From: Eubacteriaceae bacterium
Lineage (GTDB): Bacteria > Bacillota > Clostridia > Eubacteriales > Eubacteriaceae
Assembly: GCA_012522805.1 (NCBI GenBank)
Contig: JAAYJS010000020.1
Coordinates: forward strand, 26,863-90,862
DNA length: 64,000 nucleotides
Direction: 5' to 3'
The translations under genes were made by a program, and so were the position numbers. This document shows positions 17,777-25,085 of the stretch, one piece after another (position 1 is the first letter of the stretch; every line of letters begins with the position of its first letter). The notes beneath the pieces were generated by a model. The model saw nothing but the letters and a program-made list of their open reading frames with translations. It did no database searches and was not told where the DNA came from.

Positions 17777-17805
17777 TTGACAGATCAAAATGTAAGTGAT
17801 ACAAT
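17777..17805 (+). promoter_or_regulatory. Promoter of the desulforedoxin-like gene
   Basis: TTGACA at 17777-17782 and TACAAT at 17800-17805 have 17-nt spacing and lie 33 nt before the start codon of the next gene. Confidence 0.75.
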
Positions 17806-17838
17806 TACAGAACAATTATAATCTGAAGGAGAAATATA

Positions 17839-18168
17839 ATGAAGATTAACATGGATAAGGCGATTGTCGAATTTATTCCTGAAACAGAAGTAGAGACGGC
17901 AGAACTAGAGGCATTGTGGATAAAGATAGCCAATTGTGTCGGAGACGACAAAAAACTTTCACCGATCGGGGTGTATATACCCAGTGAGAAAAACGTTGCA
18001 CGCTTTCACATCGGTGGATTATCTGAAGTCGAAGCCAACGCTGTTCCTGAATTACGAGCACCCTTTGACTGCACCGTTTACTGCTTAACTTGCAACAAAA
18101 TGCAAAAAGTAGCTAAAGGTGACTTGGTGCCGATTTGCTGCGGCAAAGTTATGGAAATCATGGATTAA
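17839..18168 (+). CDS. Small protein with C-terminal desulforedoxin-like metal site
   Basis: The 109-residue acidic protein is monocistronic, with its own promoter and terminator. Residues about 1-78 show no recognised motif. The C-terminal 30 residues contain YCLTCNKMQKVAKGD followed by ICCGKVMEIMD. The CxxC, then CCG and Met spacing is that of desulforedoxin and the N-terminal domain of desulfoferrodoxin, where four cysteines hold one iron. A zinc-ribbon reading is also possible. The protein lacks the superoxide-reductase His/Cys domain, so it is not a full desulfoferrodoxin. Function is unknown; an electron carrier or metal sensor is inference. AGGAG precedes the ATG. Confidence 0.75.
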   Translation: MKINMDKAIVEFIPETEVETAELEALWIKIANCVGDDKKLSPIGVYIPSEKNVARFHIGGLSEVEANAVPELRAPFDCTVYCLTCNKMQKVAKGDLVPICCGKVMEIMD

Positions 18169-18199
18169 TCATACTGAGTTAAAGGATAAAACTCAATGG

Positions 18200-18240
18200 A
18201 CTCTACCGTCATGATAAATATGGTGGTAGAGTTTTTTCTT
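18200..18240 (+). terminator. Terminator of the desulforedoxin-like gene
   Basis: ACTCTACC at 18200-18207 pairs with GGTAGAGT at 18225-18232 and is followed by six T and TC-rich sequence. Confidence 0.75.
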
Positions 18241-18751
18241 TTCTCTTCGAGTTTTCGTATTGACGAACCGATTGATGGTTTGATTGCTAGTTGTTTCATA
18301 TCGTTCAAAACACTACCATAGTATTTAATTTTATTGTTGCTATTTATGTTTTGAAAGTTAACTGAAACAAAAAAAGTATAGAACTAATTTTTTATTTTAT
18401 TTCAATAATATTCTATTTTAATTGCATTTACAAAGAAAAGTGATGTTTTTGGTTTTGTAATGACTATCTAGCAAATTAATGATCAAGACGTCAGTTGTCT
18501 CAATTAGGAGAATGCTCCCATAACTGCTACTAATCATCCAAACACTTCTCTTATCACCTAGAAAAGTATTTATATTTTTTAACACTAACGGATAGAATCT
18601 TTGTAGTGTTCTTAGCAATTTTTGATCCGAATTTTTTATTTTATCATCTCTAGCTCTAGCCTTCTTGATATATTACTGATAAATTAATTGGTTGGAACTG
18701 TAGCTTTATTATTATTTGAGTCTACAAAATAAAAATGCGTTAATCATTTTT
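18241..18751. other. AT-rich intergenic region
   Basis: The 511 nt are very AT-rich and hold only a 66-codon leftward frame (18418-18618) without a ribosome site or recognisable motif. No gene or strong hairpin was found. It marks the left border of the AT-rich regulator/URO-D block. Confidence 0.5.
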
Positions 18752-20191
18752 TTAGAGATATGGTTCTGAACGTTCTAACAGAGATTTAAACTTACTTATC
18801 ACCCATTTTTTATCTTTCTGTATTAATGGTATTTTTGTCCATAATTTTTCAAAGTATTGGTATAGAACAAAAACGGCAGTTGGATCTTCTACATACAATC
18901 CATAATAGTCTTTATCTAAATAGTTAAAGCTTGAAGCAAATGCATATTGGTTATTCTCCACCACAAACACAACATTTTTGGCAACAATCTTAGGTATTTT
19001 ACCTAAAAGAGTGACTTCAAAACAAGAGTTTGTTTCAAGTAGATTGATTATTTGAAAAATTTCATCACAAATCACTTTTAAGGTCACTGAAGAACTTTTG
19101 TGAGTAGTAATACTCTTACAAAGCATACTGATTAAATATTCAGTTTTATGCAAATCATAAATTAATCGTAGATTGAAAGATCTTTCATCGCGATTCATAG
19201 ATGTCTTTGCCTGATCATTATTGTTGGTTATGGTGTTTGAAATGAAAGAAAATGGATGTGGACTAAAAAAATAAACCGTCTCTTTAGACATAAGTTTTTG
19301 TCTAATATAATCTTCTAACTCATGAATATTTTCAAAATATAGATGGGTATAAATAGGAAGGCTTTTATTTTCTAGTGTTTCGTATAATTGCTGGTAATAG
19401 TTTACAGTCCGTATATCTGTATGATATTCAGCATATCTTTGTATAGGAAGAGCCTCATTGTACTGACAAATCAAGGCAGCTTTATTCTTTATGATTAGAA
19501 TGTCTGAAAAGTTTGTTGGTACTTGATAGGGTGGCAAATAAAAAGTTTTAACTCGGTGATTTAAATTAAGCTCAATATCACGCTCAAAAATATTGATTAA
19601 AGTATCGTGTTTTGCATTGAAAGTATGTATGATATGTAATTGATGATTTTTCAAGATTTCTGTTAAAAGTAATCTTCTTCTTTCTTGAAAATTTGTTTTG
19701 CTTTTTTTCCAAGAATCTTCTTCAAAATCATAGATCAAGAAGATTTGATTTGGAGGTAGTGACTTTAAGTATTCTAAAATCCTCACTACGGCTTTTTCAC
19801 GGCCGCTATCATAATAATAAATAGAAATCTGAGCTCTGTAGCTATTACAATCTAACGTACTATTAGAAGTACCTTCAGATATGAACTCATTAGTTAACCA
19901 TTTTTTCAATAAAATGTAAAGTTGATGAGAAGTAAGATTCTCAAAATTTGTAGATATGGATTGATCAGTTAACAATGCTTTAATTTTCTGATAACTATTT
20001 TTCTCATCAATTTTCATGTAGTATTCGCAAATCAAATCAGCGTAAACAGAATCTGCTTTAAGTAATCGTTTATTATTGCGCCATTTACTCACAAGAGATG
20101 CGCTTATATGCAGAACTTCGGTCAAATCTTTGATGCGTGAGTTAAAACATTCCATGAGTAAGTATAGATTTGAGTGTTTCAATTGATTCAT
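18752..20191 (-). CDS. HTH transcriptional regulator with large sensor domain, divergent from the URO-D/DASS operon
   Basis: The 479-residue protein is not a recognised named family. Residues about 12-50 (SRIKDLTEVLHISASLVSKW) read as a Cro/XRE-like helix-turn-helix. The remainder, about 430 residues, is a sensor-like region without transmembrane segments. Its last third (FASSFNYLDKDYYGLYVEDP, then VLYQYFEKLW) recalls the end of phospholipase-D-like sensor domains in TrmB-type regulators, with weak confidence. It is transcribed away from the methyltransferase-like operon across a 237-nt dyad-rich gap, so control of that operon is likely but inferred. Codon use is strongly AT-biased compared with genes left of 18 kb and right of 25 kb. 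Confidence 0.7.
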   Translation of the reverse strand: MNQLKHSNLYLLMECFNSRIKDLTEVLHISASLVSKWRNNKRLLKADSVYADLICEYYMKIDEKNSYQKIKALLTDQSISTNFENLTSHQLYILLKKWLTNEFISEGTSNSTLDCNSYRAQISIYYYDSGREKAVVRILEYLKSLPPNQIFLIYDFEEDSWKKSKTNFQERRRLLLTEILKNHQLHIIHTFNAKHDTLINIFERDIELNLNHRVKTFYLPPYQVPTNFSDILIIKNKAALICQYNEALPIQRYAEYHTDIRTVNYYQQLYETLENKSLPIYTHLYFENIHELEDYIRQKLMSKETVYFFSPHPFSFISNTITNNNDQAKTSMNRDERSFNLRLIYDLHKTEYLISMLCKSITTHKSSSVTLKVICDEIFQIINLLETNSCFEVTLLGKIPKIVAKNVVFVVENNQYAFASSFNYLDKDYYGLYVEDPTAVFVLYQYFEKLWTKIPLIQKDKKWVISKFKSLLERSEPYL

Positions 20192-20257
20192 AAATAATTT
20201 TCTTTCAAAAATTTATCAGAAGAAACTGAGTGTTTTATTTTATCAGCTGTAAAATTA

Positions 20258-20282
20258 TTTGTCAAATTGTATTTATGACAAA
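20258..20282. promoter_or_regulatory. Inverted repeat in the divergent promoter region
   Basis: TTTGTCA at 20258-20264 is the reverse complement of TGACAAA at 20276-20282, with 11 nt between. It is a candidate operator for the HTH regulator, which starts 67 nt away. Confidence 0.5.
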
Positions 20283-20294
20283 GAAGTATAAATC

Positions 20295-20324
20295 ATTGTG
20301 CACAATAAAAACACTTAGTATAAT
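20295..20324 (+). promoter_or_regulatory. Promoter with palindromic operator for the URO-D/DASS operon
   Basis: A perfect TATAAT at 20319-20324 lies 17 nt after TTGTGC at 20296-20301, a poor -35 match. The -35 lies inside the perfect palindrome ATTGTGCACAAT (20295-20306). A strong -10, a weak -35 and an overlapping dyad fit regulated transcription by the neighbouring HTH protein; the protein-site link is inferred. Confidence 0.6.
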
Positions 20325-20383
20325 CATAAAAAGATGAAATTTCATAAAATAGCCTCCGGAGAAGCACCTAATTAGAAGAGAAA

Positions 20384-20400
20384 TATTGTAAAATACAATA
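20384..20400. promoter_or_regulatory. Perfect inverted repeat in the leader of the URO-D operon
   Basis: TATTGTA (20384-20390), spacer AAA, TACAATA (20394-20400). It lies downstream of the promoter and just before the ribosome site AGGAG (20411-20415). It could be a second operator. The RBS-to-ATG distance of 13 nt is unusually long. Confidence 0.45.
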
Positions 20401-20428
20401 AATTAAAAAAAGGAGTGAGTTTTTTTAG

Positions 20429-21760
20429 ATGGTTTCAAAAACAGAGTTATTTAAAGACGTATTCGAAGGAAGAGTACCAAAACGTGTACCAATTTCTGCG
20501 AAATTACCATTTGAAGCATGTATTGAGTATGCGGGTCTACCAATTGTAGAAACACAATGGAATTTCAAGGGGGTCGATAAGGCGTATGAAAGTTTATGTC
20601 AGATTATTCAAACCGATACGATACCAGTCGGAGGTGAAGAAAAAAATCCAGCTGTATTTAAAATTTTAGATTCACAGGGCTATCAAGTAACATCTTCTGG
20701 GAGCATTCAACATGCAGATTGTGTGACATTATTTCCGGAGGAATATTCTGAGTTTAGTAAGAATCCCACAAATTTTTTTGTAGAAAAAATCTTTCCAAGA
20801 ATGTTTAAAGCATTAGATAGCAATGCTGCTAAACGGTCGATGGTTTTGGCTGAAGCTGCTATGGCTTTTAACGAAAGGTCAATGAATGTTGGCCAACTTA
20901 TAAAAGTGCTTAGTGATAAATATGGATTCTTTGTTCCTCCTAGAGGTAGTTCGGTCGTTGTACGAGCACCTTTTGATGTAATAGGAGATTTTTTAAGAGG
21001 TTTTAAGGGGGTTTCTGCAGATTTAAGACGCTTTCCTGAAAAAATACAAGAAGCATGCGATGCACTTCTGCCATTTCAGATCAAAAGAGGTTTGCCTTCA
21101 AACAGATCTGTTCTCGGCTCGACGTTTATTCCCTTGCATTTTGCAGGATACATACGTCCAAAAGACTTTGAGAAAGTTTATTGGCCATCGTTAAAAAAGT
21201 TTGTAGATTATTTATACAGCAAAGGACAAATTTGCAACTTGTTCTGTGAGCATAATTGGATGCGTTACTTAGATTTTTTATATGAATTACCACCGGGTAC
21301 TCGTTTTATATTTGAATACGGTGATCCACAGAAAATAAAAGACAAACTTGGGAAAAAACACATTATCAGTGGCTTATACCCATTAACTTACCTCAAAATG
21401 TCTAAAAAGGAAGAATGTATTGACAAAGCGAAAGAGCTTATCGATGTGTTGGCGCCTGGTGGGAATTATATCTTCAGTTTTGATAAAAATCCTTTGAGCT
21501 TAAATAGTATTAATTTTGACAATTACAAAGCCGTTATCGATTACGTTGCAGAAAATGCTTTTTATCCAAATGCAGGAGAAAAGAGCATTCATTATCAATG
21601 GAATGAAGACTGCAATTCATTAGGACCCTATGAACTTGAGTCAGATTATTATTTGGAACATTTTTCCGAAGGATATTCTCATTCCATAGATGGGTTGATG
21701 GATGAACAGTTAAAAAAATACAATTCAATGCTTTTCAATATGCTTATGAGAAGTTTATAG
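20429..21760 (+). CDS. Uroporphyrinogen-decarboxylase-fold protein (methyltransferase-like), copy A
   Basis: The 443-residue protein belongs to the URO-D superfamily (PF01208), which includes haem-pathway HemE and corrinoid methyltransferases such as MtaA and MtbA. It starts ELFKDVFEGRVPKRVP and has DFLRGFKGVSADLRRFPEK, LFCEHNWMRYLDFL, TRFIFEYGDP, HIISGLYPLTYL and LAPGGNYIFSFDKNP. Length and position exclude HemE: no other haem genes are nearby, and the N-terminal arginine motif of HemE is absent. MtaA-type HxC...C zinc ligands are not seen; Cys273-Glu274-His275 and Asp352 occupy those regions. It is the first gene of an operon with a permease and a paralogue, A and B aligning over their full length. 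Role proposed: methyl transfer or decarboxylation on an imported anion; substrate unknown. Confidence 0.8.
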   Translation: MVSKTELFKDVFEGRVPKRVPISAKLPFEACIEYAGLPIVETQWNFKGVDKAYESLCQIIQTDTIPVGGEEKNPAVFKILDSQGYQVTSSGSIQHADCVTLFPEEYSEFSKNPTNFFVEKIFPRMFKALDSNAAKRSMVLAEAAMAFNERSMNVGQLIKVLSDKYGFFVPPRGSSVVVRAPFDVIGDFLRGFKGVSADLRRFPEKIQEACDALLPFQIKRGLPSNRSVLGSTFIPLHFAGYIRPKDFEKVYWPSLKKFVDYLYSKGQICNLFCEHNWMRYLDFLYELPPGTRFIFEYGDPQKIKDKLGKKHIISGLYPLTYLKMSKKEECIDKAKELIDVLAPGGNYIFSFDKNPLSLNSINFDNYKAVIDYVAENAFYPNAGEKSIHYQWNEDCNSLGPYELESDYYLEHFSEGYSHSIDGLMDEQLKKYNSMLFNMLMRSL

Positions 21761-21779
21761 ATTTATAAGGAGAAAATTT

Positions 21780-23156
21780 ATGAGAGATAAAATGAGAACT
21801 CACGAAACAAAGATAAAATGGTTTTTCATTATTTTTGTGCCTCTTGTTATTCAATTAATTCCGACGAATGATACTTTTACGGTTCCGATTAGATTGTTTA
21901 GTGGTGTAACATTAGGTGTTATTCTAATGTTTGCATTCGAAGTATTGCCGAGTTTAATACCTGCATTGCTTTTGCCAGTATTTTATATATTAGCAAGGCT
22001 AGCACCACCAAACATTGTCTTTTCACCATGGCTTGGAACCATTCCTTGGATGTTTCTAGGTGGATTTTTATTTGCTAATATTCTTATTAGAATAGGTCTT
22101 TTAAAACGCGTCGCTTACTGGATTCTACAGCGAACAGGAGAATCCTACTATGGTTTGCTAGTGGGAATTATGCTTTCAGGACTTGCTATCAATTTATTAG
22201 CACCCGGTAAAGCTATTTTACCACTTGCTGGTTTAACATATGGTATTTGTATGGCTCTGAATTTAGGAAGGACTAAAGAAGCAGCGGGAATAATGATGGC
22301 CGGATTCTTTTCATCTTATATACCGTTACAGTTTATTTATAATCCGTCTTTTGCGGTTATCCCGAATATGGCCGCTTCAATCACTGACCCGTCAATATCA
22401 TTTATAGATTACTTCATTCACAACATACCTTTTATTTTATGGATACCAATTGTTGTCTTTATGACTGGTAAGTTATGTAAACCAGAAAAAAAGTCTTATA
22501 AACTGGACTTTATTAGTGAAGAATTGAAAAATATGGGCAAAATGACTCTAGACGAGAAAAAGGGTGTTGTCATGAGTTTGGCGTTGTTAGTGTATTTATT
22601 AACTCAAGGTCTTCATAAGTTGGATCTTTCATGGGGATTTTTATTAGCCGGTTGCATCATGTATTTACCAGGATTCAATGTTGGTTTGAAAGAAGATATA
22701 CAAAAGATTGACTTTTCTATGATTTTCTTTACTTCAGCATGTTTAACGATAGGCGCAGTTGCAAACGAACTTGGATTTGGTGGAATGATAGCTCAAACGG
22801 TGTTACCGTTCCTGACGGGGAAAAATATTTTTGTAATGCTTGGTGCAATTTGGGTGATCTGTGTAATTGCGAATTTCCCTCTTACGCCTATGGCAATTTA
22901 TGCAACCTTTACACTTGCTTTCACAGAAATTGGAATGCAGCTTGGAATTAATCCTTTTGCGATTTTTTATACGATACAAGCAGGAAGCGCAGAAATACTC
23001 TTCCCATATCAATGGGCATTGCCACTTTTCTATGTTTCTTTTGGTCTCATCTCAACTAAGGATTTTATGAGAATTTGGGGTGTTAAGATGGCGATGTCAA
23101 TTGTGTTCTTAATGCTTATCGTCGTTCCTTATTGGAAATTAATTGGATTAGTATAA
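21780..23156 (+). CDS. DASS/SLC13-type anion permease
   Basis: The 458-residue integral membrane protein has about 11-12 hydrophobic segments and belongs to the ion-transporter (DASS, divalent anion:Na+ symporter) superfamily. After a short charged N terminus come a hydrophobic segment at residues 13-28, WMFLGGFLFANILIRIG, LAPGKAILPLAG, a cytoplasmic loop near residues 235-260 (KPEKKSYKLDFISEE), and a second half-repeat with NFPLTPMAIYAT. The SNT carboxylate/Na+ motifs of characterised dicarboxylate carriers are replaced by APGKA- and NFPLTP-type hairpins, so the cargo may differ. It sits 19 nt after copy A and 9 nt before copy B, so it probably imports the substrate of the flanking enzymes. 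AAGGAG precedes the ATG. Confidence 0.82.
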   Translation: MRDKMRTHETKIKWFFIIFVPLVIQLIPTNDTFTVPIRLFSGVTLGVILMFAFEVLPSLIPALLLPVFYILARLAPPNIVFSPWLGTIPWMFLGGFLFANILIRIGLLKRVAYWILQRTGESYYGLLVGIMLSGLAINLLAPGKAILPLAGLTYGICMALNLGRTKEAAGIMMAGFFSSYIPLQFIYNPSFAVIPNMAASITDPSISFIDYFIHNIPFILWIPIVVFMTGKLCKPEKKSYKLDFISEELKNMGKMTLDEKKGVVMSLALLVYLLTQGLHKLDLSWGFLLAGCIMYLPGFNVGLKEDIQKIDFSMIFFTSACLTIGAVANELGFGGMIAQTVLPFLTGKNIFVMLGAIWVICVIANFPLTPMAIYATFTLAFTEIGMQLGINPFAIFYTIQAGSAEILFPYQWALPLFYVSFGLISTKDFMRIWGVKMAMSIVFLMLIVVPYWKLIGLV

Positions 23157-23165
23157 GGAGAAAAA

Positions 23166-24512
23166 ATGGAAAACTGTCAAATTCATAAAAACTTTTCTGA
23201 TATATATGATGGAATCATTCCTAAACGGGTACCTATTGGGGCAATATTACCATTGGAATTTTGTATTCAGTATGCAGATTTAGATTTAGCGGAAACTCAA
23301 TGGACCCTTGATGGTGTTTATGAGGCTGCTGATGAGCTTTGTAATATGTTGCCTTTAGAAATGGCTCCATTAGGAACACCAAGATATCCAGCTTATCTTA
23401 CAATACTAAAAGCTAAAACTTACAAAATGGGTGAAAGTGGTTTCATGCAGCATCCTGAAATAGAAGGTATGCTTTCAGAAGAATATCCACTGTTCAACCA
23501 AAATCCAAGAGATTTTATCATCCAAACAGTTTTTCCAAGACTTTTTGAAAATTGGGATACAGATCCTATCAATAGAACATTGCTTTTTTCACAGGCTTTG
23601 TTAGCATATAAGGATTATCAAACACAACACCTTACCATTGTTCAAAAACTTAGAAAAAATCATGATTTTCACACACCACCAGCAGGATCTATAGGTGGAG
23701 TCACGGTACCTTTTGATTATTTGGCTGATTTCTTGCGTGGGTTTACAGGTATTACCATCGATGTAAAAAGACGTCCAGAAATGATACTAGAAGCTTGTGA
23801 AGCAGTATTACCTTTTCTTCTCGAAAAAGGATTACCAGCCAATCCAAGTAAATACGGTCAAACATTTATCCCGTTACATATGGGAACTTACTTGAGAGAA
23901 AAAGAATTCAAAAAACTTTATTGGCCATCATTTAAAAAACTTGTTCAGTTGATGGCAGATGCGGGACAACCAGCTTATATCTTTTGCGAAGATGACTGGA
24001 CACGTTATTTAGATTATCTTCAAGATTTACCGGAGGGTACACGTTTTTGCTTTGAATATGGAGATCCTGTGCAAATAAAGAAGAAATTGGGTCACAAACA
24101 TATTTTATCAGGTTTATATCCTATTAGATATCTAAAGACCGCGACTAAACAAGAATGTATCGATAAAGCCAAAAAATTAATGGATATTTTGGCTCCTGGT
24201 GGTAATTATATTTTCAATTTTGATAAAAATCCTTTTGTCATCGGTGATGTAGATTTGGATAATTATAAAGCTGTGTTGGAATTTGTGCTTGAATATGGGA
24301 GATATGACAATAGTGGCCAAAAATCTAGAGAAACATTGAATAGAGAATTCAGTCAAGATACTTTACAAAAAGGCTTGAAATATGAATCCAAATACGGCGA
24401 ATTTGACTATAGTAATGTTGATTTTGTAGGAAAAGAATTAGGAAGTACTGTCGAGCCAATTTTAAAGAAATATCATCAGGAAGTATTTAATTTCTTGATA
24501 AGATTGGTATAG
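23166..24512 (+). CDS. Uroporphyrinogen-decarboxylase-fold protein (methyltransferase-like), copy B
   Basis: The 448-residue paralogue of copy A aligns over its full length: IIPKRVPIGAILPLEFCI, DFLRGFTGITIDVKRRPEM, FCEDDWTRYLDYL, TRFCFEYGDP, HILSGLYPIRYLK and LAPGGNYIFNFDKNP. As in copy A, the MtaA zinc thiolates are not present; Cys274, Glu275, Asp276 and the FDKNP aspartate occupy those places. Retention of both copies suggests a heteromer or two related substrates. AAGGAG lies 8-13 nt before the ATG. No corrinoid-binding protein and no ferredoxin-type activator (RamA) follow, so if the system is corrinoid dependent, partners must be encoded elsewhere. Confidence 0.8.
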   Translation: MENCQIHKNFSDIYDGIIPKRVPIGAILPLEFCIQYADLDLAETQWTLDGVYEAADELCNMLPLEMAPLGTPRYPAYLTILKAKTYKMGESGFMQHPEIEGMLSEEYPLFNQNPRDFIIQTVFPRLFENWDTDPINRTLLFSQALLAYKDYQTQHLTIVQKLRKNHDFHTPPAGSIGGVTVPFDYLADFLRGFTGITIDVKRRPEMILEACEAVLPFLLEKGLPANPSKYGQTFIPLHMGTYLREKEFKKLYWPSFKKLVQLMADAGQPAYIFCEDDWTRYLDYLQDLPEGTRFCFEYGDPVQIKKKLGHKHILSGLYPIRYLKTATKQECIDKAKKLMDILAPGGNYIFNFDKNPFVIGDVDLDNYKAVLEFVLEYGRYDNSGQKSRETLNREFSQDTLQKGLKYESKYGEFDYSNVDFVGKELGSTVEPILKKYHQEVFNFLIRLV

Positions 24513-24606
24513 TCGCGATAAGAATTATTAAATTTATTCGATAATTAAACCTTGTTCATACAAAAGGAAAGTATACAATTTGTAAAATCACTTTGATAAT
24601 AAAAAA

Positions 24607-24665
24607 AGCTATCTTCCTAGGGAAATGGAATTAAATCCAACGATTGGGGAGGTAGTTTTTTTATA
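24607..24665 (+). terminator. Possible imperfect terminator after the URO-D operon
   Basis: An imperfect stem between CTATCTTCC near 24610 and GGGGAGGTAG near 24648 is followed by TTTTTTT. Pairing contains a bulge and G-U pairs, so strength is doubtful; a cleaner terminator follows at 24857. Confidence 0.4.
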
Positions 24666-24751
24666 AAACTGTACTTTAGTTATTCAGTTTTATTGTCGCA
24701 AAGCTTTTCATGAAAAAACTTTTTATCTCATGACATACTTACTTATACTTA

Positions 24752-24828
24752 TGGTGCGCCCGATACGATTCGAACGTACGGCACATGGCTTCGGAGACCA
24801 TTGCTCTATCCACCTGAGCTACGGGCGC
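24752..24828 (-). tRNA. tRNA-Arg (anticodon CCG)
   Basis: On the minus strand the acceptor stem GCGCCCG pairs with CGGGCGC, followed by A and encoded CCA. The anticodon stem ATGGT/GCCAT surrounds CTCCGAA, giving CCG. The T-loop GTTCGAATC and the D-arm are normal. Its 3' end faces the AT-rich block at 18.2-24.5 kb. Confidence 0.96.
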
Positions 24829-24856
24829 ACATCATCAATACCATGAAAATGGTACG

Positions 24857-24886
24857 CAAGCTATTATATCATAGCTTGTTTTTTTT
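24857..24886 (+). terminator. Intrinsic terminator for rightward transcription, overlapping the tRNA-Arg promoter
   Basis: CAAGCTAT (24857-24864) pairs with ATAGCTTG (24871-24878), followed by eight T. It would stop transcripts running out of the URO-D operon antisense through tRNA-Arg. Confidence 0.7.
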
Positions 24887-24891
24887 GTCAT
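24863..24891 (-). promoter_or_regulatory. Promoter of tRNA-Arg (minus strand)
   Basis: Read on the minus strand, ATGACA (24891-24886) and TATAAT (24868-24863) have 17-nt spacing and lie 34 nt before the tRNA 5' end. Confidence 0.75.
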
Positions 24892-24969
24892 AATTATTAT
24901 AATAATTTTACTGGAATCGATGCTGTCTATCAAACTTCTTAATGATTAGTCCTGTATATCCATGCTCCT

Positions 24970-24998
24970 TTGCACTCATTGAAAGATAGTGATAGAAT
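24970..24998 (+). promoter_or_regulatory. Candidate promoter of the ABC transporter gene
   Basis: TTGCAC at 24970-24975 and TAGAAT at 24993-24998 with 17-nt spacing, 87 nt before the ATG. The -35 is weak. Confidence 0.45.
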
Positions 24999-25085
24999 AG
25001 AAAAGATATGAATAGAAAATGATGATCTTAAGATACGATTTTAGAGTTAAAAGATCTTTATAGAAAGAGAGGTCAGAATAATCAT

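Noticed and set aside
18418-18618. Leftward 66-codon ORF in the AT-rich gap
   Set aside because: No ribosome site and no recognisable motif; AT-rich DNA gives such frames by chance.
20429-21760. Annotation as haem-pathway uroporphyrinogen decarboxylase (HemE)
   Set aside because: There are two copies around a permease with a dedicated regulator; HemE substrate arginine motifs at the N terminus are not seen; length is about 90 residues greater than HemE.
18169-24828. Integrative element with att sites at tRNA-Arg
   Set aside because: No integrase and no direct repeat of the tRNA 3' end was found at the left side by reading; only the composition contrast remains.
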